Assembly (NCBI RefSeq): GCF_900187615.1
Contig: NZ_FYDO01000022.1
Coordinates: forward strand, 1 to 64,000
Source: Pseudomonas sp. Irchel s3f7
GTDB lineage: Bacteria; Pseudomonadota; Gammaproteobacteria; Pseudomonadales; Pseudomonadaceae
Direction: 5' to 3'
DNA: 64,000 nucleotides
In this document: positions 1-8,853 of the stretch, one piece after another
Layout: every line of letters starts with the position of its first letter
Numbering within the stretch: position 1 is the first letter of the stretch
Position numbers and translations under genes: made by a program
The notes under the pieces: generated by a model
Told to the model about the DNA's origin: nothing
The model's database searches: none
Seen by the model: the letters and a program-made list of their open reading frames with translations, nothing else

Positions 1-1924
1 GGCAGGCGTCGTAGCGGTAACTGACCAGGGTCTGTTCGGTGCGCCAGGCGTGTTCTTCGGTGGTGGCGCGTTGCCGCACTTGATAGTCGACGGCGATCAG
101 GTGCCGCCGGTCGTAACGCAGTAACAGCGCACGACCGGCGCCGTTATCGAGACGTTGCAGTCGATCCAGACGGTCGCGGGACACGTGCAGGCGGTTGCCG
201 TAGGCGTCGCTGATTGCGCTCAGGCGGCCGTCGCGGAAGTGGTAGAAACGCGGCGTGTCGCCGGCCAGGGCGAGGATCAGTTCGTCCGCCACTTCACCCA
301 GATAGATCGCCGCCCGCGACAGGCTGTTGTGGATCACCGGACGTTCGACGCTCGGTCGCGGAAACGGCGTGCGGCGGTTTTCGTGGTCGATCCAGATCAC
401 TTGGTCGCCGTCGATTTCCAGGCGCTGGGCCAGGGAATGGCTCCAGCCAAACCCAAGGCCGCTGTCGAGTTCGACGGCGCTGCTGCGATAGAGGCGGGTG
501 AAGTCGAACGGCAGGAGACCGTCGAGGCTGGCGTCGGTGAGGGTCAGCAGTTCCTCGCCGGTGACCATCGACACCGGGCACTTGTTGGTGGCGGTGTTAT
601 CGACGGTGTCGGCGCTGTCGCCGTTGGGGTTGGTGGCCTGTTTCGGGGCGTCGTCCCGCTGTTCGTGACGTCCGAGGCGGGTGCTGGGGGCGGACTTTTT
701 GCGCGCCATGGCGACCGGGTTCGGCACCTCCAGCACCGGTGAGTTGGCAGCGGAGATCAACAATGGAACCGCAGGCGCCGGTTTCAGCGGCGCATTCCGG
801 GCATTGACCATCAATGGCTTGAGCGCACCGGCGTGGGCCGCCAGGTCAGACCGCGATGTCAGCTCGGCCAGGCGCAGGCTTGCCGCTGCCAGCCATTGGC
901 GAGCGCGCACGGATTTGATCTTGTTGAGCACCTTGGCGCTCAAACGGATCTTCAGGCCCATCGGACCGGTCAGACACATCAGCAGGAAAGCGACCAGCAG
1001 TTCCGTGCGAACTTGCGCCACAACCTCGGCGATGTACTGCGGTGGCAGCAGCTTCAACCAACTGGTAAACGCGGCCACATAGATGAACATCAACGGCTCA
1101 TCGCTCAGCACCAGCAACAGGTTGGCGATGGCCTCGGACGAAGCGCTCAGCAACGTTTCCAGTTCGGCTTCAGTCAGGTACTCAAGGAGCTTTTCGCTGT
1201 TCGCTTGCAGGTCTTCGATCAGGGCATAAACCTGCTTCACGTCATCCCACAAACCGTGCAGCGACAGTTCGAAACCACGCCAGTCAGCCTGTTGCAGCGT
1301 GCGATAACGCTCTGCGAAGTCCGCTGCGGAAAACTCCGCCCACAAGGGCTCGAACTCAGCGCTCCACTCGTTGCGTAACCAGCTTTCGAGTTCACCGATA
1401 ACGCCCTGATAGGAGGCGTACAGCGCTTTGACGTGGTCGGTGGTGACGTTAGGAAAGAACGTGATGCGATAACGCTGGCCGCGCCAACAGCGGGGGATTT
1501 CGAGGATGCCGCTGGGGCCGATGGTTTCGTGAATCGGCTTACCGTACTGCGGTTCGCCCTGACCTTCATTGAGCAGCGGTTCGAGCATCACCGGCGTGTT
1601 GCCGATCGGCACGAAGCGCGCGGATTCAAACATATGCACCAAGGTCAACGGGCCGCTGGCGGGGCAGCTGGCGACGGTTGAGCTGACGGGCGTGGTGGAA
1701 TTTTTAGGGGCGCTGAGACGTACTTCGTTGCCGACCGTAAACACCTGCTCGACATCCAGCACCCGACCGGTCCAGAAGCTTTCCGCCCAGGCCTCGTAAT
1801 CGTTGAGGCACAGGCGGAATTCCCCGAGCAGGGCTTCAAAGTTCGGCCGCTCGGGGTTCATGGCGGCGACCACGAGCAAGCCAATGGTGTTGTTCAGGGC
1901 CAGCAGCTTGTCAGGGGCGAGCAT
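1..1924 (-). CDS. Rhs-family toxin-type protein, N-terminal part (cut by window edge)
   Basis: The frame stays open from an ATG at 1924 to the left edge, giving 641 residues of the N-terminus. Residues 1-448 form a helical, non-repetitive region with a hydrophobic stretch near residue 313 (LLVAFLLMCLTG). From C449 the sequence has the Rhs-core entry signature (CPVSMVTGEELL, then DFTRLYRSS and GFGWSHSL), followed by YD-type repeats (FRDGRLSAISDAYGNRL). Rhs proteins form a shell around a variable C-terminal toxin and are often delivered by type VI secretion. The toxin tip and any immunity gene lie to the left, outside the window. No PAAR motif is obvious, and no vgrG or chaperone gene lies upstream (1925-2168 is non-coding and the next gene points away). 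A weak GAAAGA precedes the ATG. Family assignment is firm; the delivery route is inference. Confidence 0.88.
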   Translation of the reverse strand, partial: MLAPDKLLALNNTIGLLVVAAMNPERPNFEALLGEFRLCLNDYEAWAESFWTGRVLDVEQVFTVGNEVRLSAPKNSTTPVSSTVASCPASGPLTLVHMFESARFVPIGNTPVMLEPLLNEGQGEPQYGKPIHETIGPSGILEIPRCWRGQRYRITFFPNVTTDHVKALYASYQGVIGELESWLRNEWSAEFEPLWAEFSAADFAERYRTLQQADWRGFELSLHGLWDDVKQVYALIEDLQANSEKLLEYLTEAELETLLSASSEAIANLLLVLSDEPLMFIYVAAFTSWLKLLPPQYIAEVVAQVRTELLVAFLLMCLTGPMGLKIRLSAKVLNKIKSVRARQWLAAASLRLAELTSRSDLAAHAGALKPLMVNARNAPLKPAPAVPLLISAANSPVLEVPNPVAMARKKSAPSTRLGRHEQRDDAPKQATNPNGDSADTVDNTATNKCPVSMVTGEELLTLTDASLDGLLPFDFTRLYRSSAVELDSGLGFGWSHSLAQRLEIDGDQVIWIDHENRRTPFPRPSVERPVIHNSLSRAAIYLGEVADELILALAGDTPRFYHFRDGRLSAISDAYGNRLHVSRDRLDRLQRLDNGAGRALLLRYDRRHLIAVDYQVRQRATTEEHAWRTEQTLVSYRYDAC

Positions 1925-2168
1925 GGGCAGTCTTTCGTTTGGCGGAATGTGGGGCGCCAAACTCTGCGGGGGATCAACGAGGAAAGAAGTCAGGAAAGGA
2001 GGTGTTTGATGTAGGGGGAATCGCTATTTCGCAGCGATCCGCTCGACAGCGATCGGGATTTCATTGCTCTGCGCCTGCGACGCTCGTTATGCTGCTGAAA
2101 CCTTTAATCAGCCCGGCCCCCGTTCCAGTTATCCATCCCGGGATGCCTTTGAAAACGGATCAGACGCG

Positions 2169-2864
2169 ATGAATGCAACGCTGAAAGCAATCGGCCCGAT
2201 CAAAGCCGTGATTTTTGATATGGACGGTTTGCTGCTCGATACTGAGGGCATCTACACCGAAGTCACGTCGATCATCGCTGCGCGGTATGGCCGAACCTTC
2301 GACTGGAGCATCAAGCAGAACATCATCGGGCGCGGCGCGGGTGATCTGGCGCGTTATGTGGTTGAAGCGCTGGACCTGCCGATTACCGCGCAAGAGTTTC
2401 TGGTGATCCGCGAACCACTGATGCGCGAGCGTTTTCCTACAGCGCAGGCAATGCCTGGCGCACAGGAACTGGTGCGGCATCTGAAGGCCAATAACATCCC
2501 AATCGCGGTGGGCACCAGTTCGACGAGCCAGTCGTTCGGCCAGAAAACCACCTTGCACCGCGACTGGTTTGCGCTGTTCGATTTCATTGTCACGGCGGAT
2601 GACCCGGAAGTGGGCGCAGCGAAACCGGCACCGGATATCTTCCTGACGGCGGCGCGGCGGTTGGGGGTTGCCCCCGGGGATTGCCTGGTGTTCGAGGATT
2701 CGCCTTTTGGTGTCACTGCGGCGAAAGCGGCGGGGATGGCGGCGATTGCGATTCCGGATGCGGCGATGGCTGACGAAAAATACGCACACGCGGATGGCAT
2801 TCTTCGTACGTTAAAAGCGTTCGAACCCGGTGCTTGTGGTTTGCCGGCACTGGAATGGGGCTGA
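2169..2864 (+). CDS. HAD-superfamily phosphatase, pseudouridine-5'-phosphatase (HDHD1/GS1)-like
   Basis: This 231-residue protein carries the HAD motif I FDMDGLLLDTE, with the catalytic Asp pair at D17 and D19. It has a motif II Ser/Thr region (VGTSSTSQSF), the motif III lysine in GAAKPAPDIF, and the motif IV acids in VFEDSPFGVTAA. The whole protein resembles the eukaryotic HDHD1/GS1 type more than Gph: the same MDGLLLDTE opening, the GDDPEV-type stretch, and an FxP...GLP ending. That group removes phosphate from pseudouridine 5'-phosphate, but the substrate here is a guess. I chose the ATG at 2169 because it begins just before the conserved domain; an open frame extends up to 2064 without conserved sequence. 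The gene stands alone, convergent with the SDR gene. Confidence 0.85.
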   Translation: MNATLKAIGPIKAVIFDMDGLLLDTEGIYTEVTSIIAARYGRTFDWSIKQNIIGRGAGDLARYVVEALDLPITAQEFLVIREPLMRERFPTAQAMPGAQELVRHLKANNIPIAVGTSSTSQSFGQKTTLHRDWFALFDFIVTADDPEVGAAKPAPDIFLTAARRLGVAPGDCLVFEDSPFGVTAAKAAGMAAIAIPDAAMADEKYAHADGILRTLKAFEPGACGLPALEWG

Positions 2865-2871
2865 CAACAGA

Positions 2872-2903
2872 AAATGTGGGAGCGAGCAAGCCGCTCCCAC
2901 ATT
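2872..2903. repeat. Palindromic repeat, possible shared terminator
   Basis: A 12-bp inverted repeat (AATGTGGGAGCG and its complement) surrounds the centre AGCAAGC. T-rich sequence follows on the plus strand and also on the minus strand. It lies between two convergent genes and could end transcription from both sides. The GGGAGCGAGCAAGC core is typical of a Pseudomonas REP family. Confidence 0.7.
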
Positions 2904-2921
2904 GGTTTTTCGTTTAACTCA

Positions 2922-3668
2922 TCAGGCGCCAAAACCACCGTCGATGGTCAGGCTTGCCCCGGTGATGTAGCCAGCCTCCGGTCCAACGAGATAGGCGACG
3001 AAGCTGGCGATTTCCTCGGCTTTGCCGTAACGGCCCACCGCCATCAACGGGATCAAGCTGTCAGCGAAGTCGCCGTGGGCAGGGTTCATGTCGGTGTCGA
3101 CCGGGCCCGGTTGCACGTTGTTGATGGTAATGCCTTGCGGGCCGAGGTCACGGGCCAGGCCTTTGGTCAGGCCGACCAGCGCCGACTTGCTCATGGCGTA
3201 CGGGCCGCCACCGGCGAAGGGCATGCGATCGGCGTTGGTGCTGCCGATGTTGATGATGCGGCCGCCTTCGGTCATGTGCTGTGCGGCGGCTTGAGTGGCG
3301 ATGAACACGCTGCGCACGTTGATCGCCAAGGTCTGGTCGAAGTCTTCGAGTTTGAAATCGGCCAGCGGTGCGACGGCCAGAACCCCCGCGTTGTTGACCA
3401 GGATATCCAGTCGTCCGAAAGCTTCCACCGTCGCATTCACCGCGCTGCGGATGGCCTCGGCGTCGGCGCTGTCAGCCTTGATTGCCAGGGCTTTGCCGCC
3501 TTGGGCGGTGATGCTGTTTTGCAGTTCCTCGGCCTTGGTCGTGGAGCTGACGTAGGTGAAGGCAACGGTCGCGCCTTCAGCGGCCAGGCGTTTGACGATG
3601 GCGGCGCCGATACCGCGGGAACCACCTTGAATCAATGCCACTTTGCCGCTGAGGTTCTGAGTAGTCAT
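2922..3668 (-). CDS. SDR-family oxidoreductase (3-oxoacyl-ACP reductase-like)
   Basis: The 248-residue protein is a classical short-chain dehydrogenase/reductase. It has the cofactor loop QGGSRGIG at 14-21, NNAG at 92-95, and the catalytic set N117, S143, Y157 and K161 (YAMSK). It ends with the usual GGFGA. The Thr-Tyr after the second strand, in place of an acidic residue, suggests NADP(H) preference. I chose the ATG at 3668 because GGAG lies six bases before it; an upstream TTG at 3680 would include that ribosome site. The gene is divergent from a LysR-type gene, which probably controls it. The substrate cannot be read from sequence. Confidence 0.88.
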   Translation of the reverse strand: MTTQNLSGKVALIQGGSRGIGAAIVKRLAAEGATVAFTYVSSTTKAEELQNSITAQGGKALAIKADSADAEAIRSAVNATVEAFGRLDILVNNAGVLAVAPLADFKLEDFDQTLAINVRSVFIATQAAAQHMTEGGRIINIGSTNADRMPFAGGGPYAMSKSALVGLTKGLARDLGPQGITINNVQPGPVDTDMNPAHGDFADSLIPLMAVGRYGKAEEIASFVAYLVGPEAGYITGASLTIDGGFGA

Positions 3669-3737
3669 GTCGATCTCCAAAGTCCCGAGGCGAGATGTCC
3701 CGGTTGATGGAGCCTAGTATCGATTGAGGATTACAGG

Positions 3738-3772
3738 CTGTGTAGACGGTAATTGCTATAGTCTGTGTAAAC
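3738..3772. promoter_or_regulatory. Repeat pair between the SDR and LysR genes, candidate LysR operator
   Basis: CTGTGTAGAC (3738) and CTGTGTAAAC (3763) are near-identical direct repeats 25 bp apart in the divergent control region. GTAGAC and GTCTGT between them also form an imperfect inverted repeat. The position fits a LysR-type binding region. No protein-binding evidence is available from sequence alone. Confidence 0.4.
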
Positions 3773-3794
3773 CATAAGTTTATAGTGGTGTGTC

Positions 3795-4721
3795 ATGGAA
3801 ACCTTCAGCAGTATTGAATGCTTTGTGCGCAGCGCCGAAGTCGGCAGTTTCGCCGAAGCCGCGCGACGCTTGAGCCTGACACCGGCGGCGGTGGGCAAGA
3901 GCGTGGCCAAACTTGAAGCGAATCTGGGGGTGCGGTTGTTTCAGCGCAGCACCCGCAACCTCACCTTGACTGAGGCTGGCCAGTTGTTTTTGAGTCAGGT
4001 CAGCGCCAGCCTGACGACTATTCAGAACGCCGTGGCCAATCTGGCCAGCGTCGAAGGTCTCCCCGCAGGCACTTTGAAAGTCAGCATGGGCACGGTGTTC
4101 GGGCGATTGTATGTCGTGCCGTTGCTCGGTGAGTTTCTGCAGCGATATCCGGCGATCAACCCGGACTGGCATTTTGATAATCGTCAGGTTGACCTGATCG
4201 CCCAAGGGTTCGACGCGGCGATTGGTGGCGGATTTGAATTACCCCAGGGGGTCGTGGCGCGCAAGCTGGCACCGGCGCATCGGGTGTTGCTGGCGTCTAC
4301 CGATTACCTTGCGCGGCGCGAAACGATCAGGGAGCCCGATGATCTGCAACACCACGACGGCATCCTGATTCGCTCGCCGCAAACCGGGCGTGTGCGTTCC
4401 TGGCAGTTGAGCGGACGCAGCCCCCAGCACTGCCGGCCATTGATGCTCAAGGCGCGAATGACCATGAGTGATTCGGATGCGGCTTGCGCGACGGCGGCCC
4501 AGGGTTTGGGGGTTGCGCTGGTGAGCATGCCGTTCGCGGTGAATTATCTGGAGGCGGGCACATTGCAGCGTGTGTTGCCGGACTGGTACATCGATGACGG
4601 CAACATTTCGATCTATTACGCCGAGCACAAACTGCTGCCGGGCAAGACTCGAGCGTTCGTCGACTTCATCATCGAGCAGTTTGCCGAGCAAGGGTTGGCA
4701 CAGCGGTTTAGTGCTGCTTGA
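3795..4721 (+). CDS. LysR-family transcriptional regulator
   Basis: This is a 308-residue protein of normal LysR length. The N-terminal winged helix-turn-helix is clear: FVRSAEVGSFAEAARRL, then TPAAVGKSVAKLE, then LGVRLFQRSTRNLTLTEAG at about 8-60. A periplasmic-binding-protein-like effector domain follows from about residue 90. The opening METFSSIECFVRSAEVGSF is typical of the subgroup next to oxidoreductase genes. It is transcribed away from the SDR gene and probably regulates that gene and itself. The effector is unknown. It converges with cysH. Confidence 0.9.
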   Translation: METFSSIECFVRSAEVGSFAEAARRLSLTPAAVGKSVAKLEANLGVRLFQRSTRNLTLTEAGQLFLSQVSASLTTIQNAVANLASVEGLPAGTLKVSMGTVFGRLYVVPLLGEFLQRYPAINPDWHFDNRQVDLIAQGFDAAIGGGFELPQGVVARKLAPAHRVLLASTDYLARRETIREPDDLQHHDGILIRSPQTGRVRSWQLSGRSPQHCRPLMLKARMTMSDSDAACATAAQGLGVALVSMPFAVNYLEAGTLQRVLPDWYIDDGNISIYYAEHKLLPGKTRAFVDFIIEQFAEQGLAQRFSAA

Positions 4722-4751
4722 GCAGCACTTGAGACCGAAGTTGAATCGGGG

Positions 4752-5486
4752 TCAGCCCTTGCTGATGATGTTCCCGGCATGCAACCCACATTCTTTCTGC
4801 GTGGCTTCTTCCCACCACCAGCGACCTTCGCGCTCGTGCTGGTTCGGCAGCACAGGGCGGGTGCAAGGCTCGCAACCGATGCTGATGAAGCCGCGTTCGT
4901 GCAGGCTGTTGTACCGCAACTCCAGCATGCGGATGTAACCCCAGATTTCTTCGCTGGTCATTTGTGCCAGTGGATTGAATTTGTACAGGGTGCGCTCCGG
5001 GGTGGAGAACGCGGTGTCGATTTCCATCACCGCGACGGCGCTGCGGGTGCCCGGGCTCTGGTCCCGGCGCTGGCCGGTGGCCCAGGCCTTCACGCCAGAC
5101 AGCTTACGGCGCAGCGGCTCGATCTTGCGGATACCGCAGCATTCGCCATGACCGTCCTTATAGAAACTGAACAGGCCTTTTTCCTTCACAAACGGTTCGA
5201 GTTTGGTGTGGTCCGGCGACACCAGTTCGATGTCGATTTTGTAGTGCTCGCGCACTTGATCGATGAAGCGGTAGGTCTCCGGGTGCAGGCGACCGGTGTC
5301 TAGGCTGAACACCTTGACGTTCTTGTTCAGCTTCCAGGCCATGTCCACCAGGACCACATCCTCAGCGCCGCTGAAGGAGATCCACAGCTCATCGCCGAAC
5401 TCGGCAAAAGCCAGTTTCAGAATGTCCTGGGCGGATTTATTGGCATAGGTCGTGGCGAGTTCCACGACGTCGAACGTTGGGCTCAT
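4752..5486 (-). CDS. cysH: Adenosine 5'-phosphosulfate reductase (thioredoxin-dependent)
   Basis: The 244-residue cytoplasmic enzyme reduces adenylyl sulfate to sulfite with electrons from thioredoxin, in assimilatory sulfate reduction. The PP-loop-like nucleotide site SFSGAEDVVLVDMA lies at 37-50 and LDTGRLHPETY at 62-72. The [4Fe-4S] ligands C116-C117 and C205/C208 (CEPC) mark it as the APS-type enzyme rather than the cluster-free PAPS reductase. The catalytic cysteine is C233 in KECGLH. The ATG at 5486 is the only start consistent with the family. The gene stands alone, convergent with the LysR gene and divergent from thrH. Confidence 0.96.
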   Translation of the reverse strand: MSPTFDVVELATTYANKSAQDILKLAFAEFGDELWISFSGAEDVVLVDMAWKLNKNVKVFSLDTGRLHPETYRFIDQVREHYKIDIELVSPDHTKLEPFVKEKGLFSFYKDGHGECCGIRKIEPLRRKLSGVKAWATGQRRDQSPGTRSAVAVMEIDTAFSTPERTLYKFNPLAQMTSEEIWGYIRMLELRYNSLHERGFISIGCEPCTRPVLPNQHEREGRWWWEEATQKECGLHAGNIISKG

Positions 5487-5658
5487 CAGGGCGGCTTCCT
5501 ACAGGTCGGTGGCGCTGGGCGCTCTATATGGGCCGATGTTAACAAAAAGCTGCGCTGATCGGGGCACCCTCTGCGTTGCGCAGGCAGGCCCGAATCGCTA
5601 GAGTTCGGCAGTCTTTTTGCTCGCTCGACTCAATAATCAATACAAATGGGAGTGTCTT

Positions 5659-6276
5659 GTGGAAATTGCCTGTCTGGATCTTGAAGGTGTACTGGTCCCG
5701 GAAATCTGGATCGCCTTCGCCGAAAAAACCGGGATCGAATCCCTCAGGGCCACCACCCGGGATATTCCCGACTATGACGTGCTGATGAAGCAGCGCCTGC
5801 GGATCCTTGACGAACACGGCCTGAAGCTCTCGGACATTCAGGAGGTGATCGCCACGCTCAAGCCGCTGGACGGCGCCATCGAGTTCGTCGACTGGCTGCG
5901 TGAGCGCTTCCAGGTGGTGATCCTGTCGGACACCTTTTACGAGTTCTCGCAGCCGTTGATGCGCCAACTGGGCTTCCCGACCTTGCTTTGCCATCGTCTG
6001 ATTACGGATGACACCGGGCGGGTAACGAGCTATCAGTTGCGTCAGAAAGATCCCAAACGTCAGTCGGTTCTGGCCTTCAAGAGCCTTTACTACCGCGTGA
6101 TTGCGGCGGGCGATTCCTACAACGACACCACCATGCTCGGTGAAGCGGATGCAGGGATTCTGTTCCATGCGCCGGACAACGTGATTGCCGAGTTCCCGCA
6201 GTTCCCGGCGGTGCATACGTTTGAAGCGTTGAAGCAGGAGTTCATCAAGGCGTCGAATCGGACCTTGAGTCTTTAA
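5659..6276 (+). CDS. thrH: ThrH phosphoserine phosphatase / phosphoserine:homoserine phosphotransferase
   Basis: The 205-residue HAD enzyme ThrH of Pseudomonas removes phosphate from phosphoserine and can move it to homoserine, which bypasses ThrB in threonine synthesis. The sequence starts with EIACLDLEGVLVPE, where D7 is the nucleophile and a Glu (E9) replaces the usual second Asp, a ThrH hallmark. ILSDTFYEF and AAGDSYNDTTML supply motifs II and IV. The start is GTG at 5659 with GGGAG seven bases before it. An open frame runs up to 5617 but does not fit the family's N-terminus. Confidence 0.93.
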   Translation: MEIACLDLEGVLVPEIWIAFAEKTGIESLRATTRDIPDYDVLMKQRLRILDEHGLKLSDIQEVIATLKPLDGAIEFVDWLRERFQVVILSDTFYEFSQPLMRQLGFPTLLCHRLITDDTGRVTSYQLRQKDPKRQSVLAFKSLYYRVIAAGDSYNDTTMLGEADAGILFHAPDNVIAEFPQFPAVHTFEALKQEFIKASNRTLSL

Positions 6277-6294
6277 TCGGCCGGACTGACGCTT

Positions 6295-6365
6295 TCGCTG
6301 GCAAGCCAGCTCCTACAAGATCGATGCGAGGCACGCGATCCTTGTAGGAGCCGGCTTGCCGGCGA
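6295..6365. repeat. Paired REP palindromes (REPIN), GTAGGAGC-xGGCTTGCxGGCGA family
   Basis: Two inverted copies of the Pseudomonas REP unit lie head to head, joined by about 20 bp. The left arm reads TCGCTGGCAAGCCAGCTCC and the right arm is its complement with GCCGGCTTGCCGGC. They fill the gap between the convergent genes thrH and pabB. Confidence 0.85.
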
Positions 6366-6369
6366 TGCT

Positions 6370-7713
6370 TCAAAGGTTTTGCAGGGTATCGAGCAGCACT
6401 TTCACCTTGGTGATCGATTCCTGATATTCGGCCTGCCACTCGGAGTCGGCCACAATCCCGCCACCGCCCCAGCAACATACCTGCCCATCCTTGACCAACA
6501 AACTGCGAATGGCGATGGAGCTGTCCATCTCGCCCCGCACATCGAGATACAACAACGAACCGCAATACAGTCCGCGTCGGGTGGGTTCCAGTTCGTCGAT
6601 GATTTGCATGGCGCGAATCTTCGGTGCGCCGGTGATTGAGCCGCCGGGGAAGCTGCCGGCGATCAGGTCCAGGGCATCGCGCTCATCCGCCAGTTCGCCG
6701 GTCACGCTGCTTACCAGGTGATGCACGTTCGGATAGCTTTCCAGGCTGAACAACTCCGGCACCCGAACCGAACCGGTGCGGCAGGTGCGCCCAAGATCGT
6801 TGCGCAGCAAGTCGACGATCATCAGGTTTTCCGCGCGATCCTTGGGGCTGGCCAGGAGTTCGGCGGCGTTCGCCGCGTCTTCGGCGGGTGTGAGGCCTCG
6901 GGGGCGCGTGCCTTTGATCGGGCGGGTTTCAACGTGACGCTCGCTGACTTTGACGAAGCGCTCCGGCGACAAACTCAGCACAGCACCGCCGTCGGGCAGG
7001 CTCTGAAAACCGGAAAACGGTGTCGGGCACGCCGCCCGCAACGCGCAATAAGCCACCCATGGATCGCCCTGGCAGGGCGCACGGAAACGCTGGGCGAAAT
7101 TGACTTGATAACAGTCGCCGGCCTGGATGTATTGCTGAATGCGCTCGATCACCTGGCGATACTCGTCAGCGTTCAGGTCGGCAATCATCGGGGTTTGCAG
7201 TTTGAAAGGCTCTACCGGTTCAGGCGCCGGCTGACTGAACAGCGCGATCAAGCGTTGGCGTTCGCTGTCGGTCAGGGTCGGGTGAAACACCAGTTGGCTA
7301 CTTTTCTGCTGGTGATCGCTAATCAGCGCCCAGTCATAGAGGCCGAAACGTGCATCGGGCAATTGCAGGTCGTCCAACGCCTGACTCGGCAGGTTTTCCA
7401 GATGTCGGCCGAAGTCGTAACTCAGGTAGCCGATCAAACCACCCGCAAACGGCAGTTCATAAGGTGCCGGAATCGACGCTTCACCCAGCCGTGTCAGGTT
7501 AGCGCGCAGGCGTTGCAGGAAATCGCTGCCACTTTCGTCAGACGCTACCGCCAATTGCTCCAGCGGCCAGGCACTGAGCAGGTCATAGCGGCCACGGTTG
7601 GCGCTCGGCCGGCCGCTGTCGAGCAGCACGGCGCCGGGGGCATGGCGGATCGCCGCGAAGTATTGGGCGGGGTTGGCGCGATAGGGCAGCGGGTGTACGG
7701 AACAGGTCAACAT
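6370..7713 (-). CDS. pabB: Aminodeoxychorismate synthase component I
   Basis: The 447-residue chorismate-utilising enzyme turns chorismate and ammonia into 4-amino-4-deoxychorismate for folate synthesis. The N-terminal half contains the PabB/TrpE fold with GGLIGYLSYD near residue 90. The C-terminal catalytic half contains ETRPIKGTRPRG, SPERFV, DLLRNDLGR and FPGGSITGAPK. The protein has the length of stand-alone PabB rather than anthranilate synthase, and no trp genes are adjacent. The ATG at 7713 is the natural start. A partner glutamine amidotransferase (PabA) is not in the window. Confidence 0.93.
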   Translation of the reverse strand: MLTCSVHPLPYRANPAQYFAAIRHAPGAVLLDSGRPSANRGRYDLLSAWPLEQLAVASDESGSDFLQRLRANLTRLGEASIPAPYELPFAGGLIGYLSYDFGRHLENLPSQALDDLQLPDARFGLYDWALISDHQQKSSQLVFHPTLTDSERQRLIALFSQPAPEPVEPFKLQTPMIADLNADEYRQVIERIQQYIQAGDCYQVNFAQRFRAPCQGDPWVAYCALRAACPTPFSGFQSLPDGGAVLSLSPERFVKVSERHVETRPIKGTRPRGLTPAEDAANAAELLASPKDRAENLMIVDLLRNDLGRTCRTGSVRVPELFSLESYPNVHHLVSSVTGELADERDALDLIAGSFPGGSITGAPKIRAMQIIDELEPTRRGLYCGSLLYLDVRGEMDSSIAIRSLLVKDGQVCCWGGGGIVADSEWQAEYQESITKVKVLLDTLQNL

Positions 7714-7824
7714 GGGCGGGGAAGATCAGCCATCGAGGCGGGGTGGCGATTGTAGTCCCCTCGGGGAATTGCTCCTAGAGGGGATGTCGGGGATTGGCAG
7801 ATCAGTAGCGGTGAGCGTGACACC

Positions 7825-7854
7825 TGTGGCGAGGGAGCAAGCTCCCTCGCCACA
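7825..7854. repeat. Palindromic repeat between pabB and the ATP-grasp gene
   Basis: A 13-bp perfect inverted repeat with arms TGTGGCGAGGGAG and CTCCCTCGCCACA has a short AGCA-type centre. This is a Pseudomonas REP-like hairpin. It sits just downstream of the three-gene operon's stop codon, so it may also act as its terminator or mRNA 3' end. Confidence 0.75.
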
Positions 7855-7866
7855 AAGTGCCATAAG

Positions 7867-8853
7867 TCAGCCCTCTACCGGCGGAATATGCCCAAACATT
7901 TCCTGCACAAACGCCACGCGCTCTTCAACGGTTTCAATCACGCCCCGGGCCTTGAGCTCTTCCAGTCGCGCTTCGACCGCATGGGTGCGCAACGTCAGTC
8001 CGCAATCGTTGGCAATCTGGATATTCAAGCCCGGCCGGGCATTGAGCTCCAGGATCAGTGGGCCTTTTTCCTGGTCCAGCACCATGTCGACACCGATGTA
8101 ACCCAGCCCGCACAGCTCATAACAACCGGCGGCGAGTTTCATGAAACCGTCCCAGTAGGGCAATTGCACGCCGTCCACCGCGTTGGTGGTGTCCGGGTGT
8201 TTGGTGATGATGTTGTTCAACCAGGTGCCGCGCAGGGTCAAGCCTGTCGCCAGGTCGACACCGACACCGATGGCGCCCTGGTGCAGGTTGGCCTTGCCGC
8301 CGGACTGACGGGTCGGCAAGCGCAGCATGGCCATCACCGGGTAACCCATGAGCACAATGATGCGGATGTCCGGCACGCCTTCGTAGCTGATGCTCTTGAA
8401 GATCTGGTCCGGGGTGACGCGATATTCGATCAGCGCCCGGTCGCGGTGCCCGCCGAGGGAGTACAGGCCGGTCAGGATGCTGGAAATCTGATGCTCGATT
8501 TCCTCGTGGCTGATGATCTTGCCGGACACCGTGCGATAGCGGCCCTCGAAGCGGTCGGCAATCACCAGAATGCCATCGCCGCCAGCGCCTTGGGCCGGTT
8601 TGATGACGAAGTCGTTGCGCCCGCCGATGATCTTGTCGAGGTTGTCGATTTCCTTCTCGGTGGAAATCACGCCATACAGCTCCGGCACATGAATGCCAGC
8701 CGCGATGGCGCGCTCCTTGGTGATGATCTTGTCATCGACAATCGGGTACAGGCTGCGCTTGTTGTACTTGAGCACGTAGTCCGCGTTGCGCCGGTTGATG
8801 CCCATGATGCCCCGGGCTTCCAGGGCCTTCCAGGTCTTCCAGAAGCCGAACAT
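7867..8853 (-). CDS. ATP-grasp alpha-L-glutamate ligase-like protein (RimK-related)
   Basis: The 328-residue protein is related to RimK-type ATP-grasp ligases (family TIGR02291 from memory). Such enzymes activate a carboxylate with ATP and join it to an amine. Visible parts are GINRRNADYVLKYNKRSLYP at about 17-36, the nucleotide-binding stretch FVIKPAQGAGGDGI, and the metal/ATP-site region LILELNARPGLNIQIAN near residue 280. Its ATG (8853) overlaps the upstream gene's TGA in a TGATG junction, so the two are translationally coupled. It is the last gene of the protease-membrane protein-ligase operon. The substrate is unknown; addition of glutamate or another amino acid to a peptide or cell-wall precursor is possible. 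Confidence 0.85.
   Translation of the reverse strand: MFGFWKTWKALEARGIMGINRRNADYVLKYNKRSLYPIVDDKIITKERAIAAGIHVPELYGVISTEKEIDNLDKIIGGRNDFVIKPAQGAGGDGILVIADRFEGRYRTVSGKIISHEEIEHQISSILTGLYSLGGHRDRALIEYRVTPDQIFKSISYEGVPDIRIIVLMGYPVMAMLRLPTRQSGGKANLHQGAIGVGVDLATGLTLRGTWLNNIITKHPDTTNAVDGVQLPYWDGFMKLAAGCYELCGLGYIGVDMVLDQEKGPLILELNARPGLNIQIANDCGLTLRTHAVEARLEELKARGVIETVEERVAFVQEMFGHIPPVEG

Noticed and set aside
155..742. A plus-strand open frame opposite the Rhs gene
   Set aside because: The minus strand reads continuously as Rhs core; the plus-strand product has no features.
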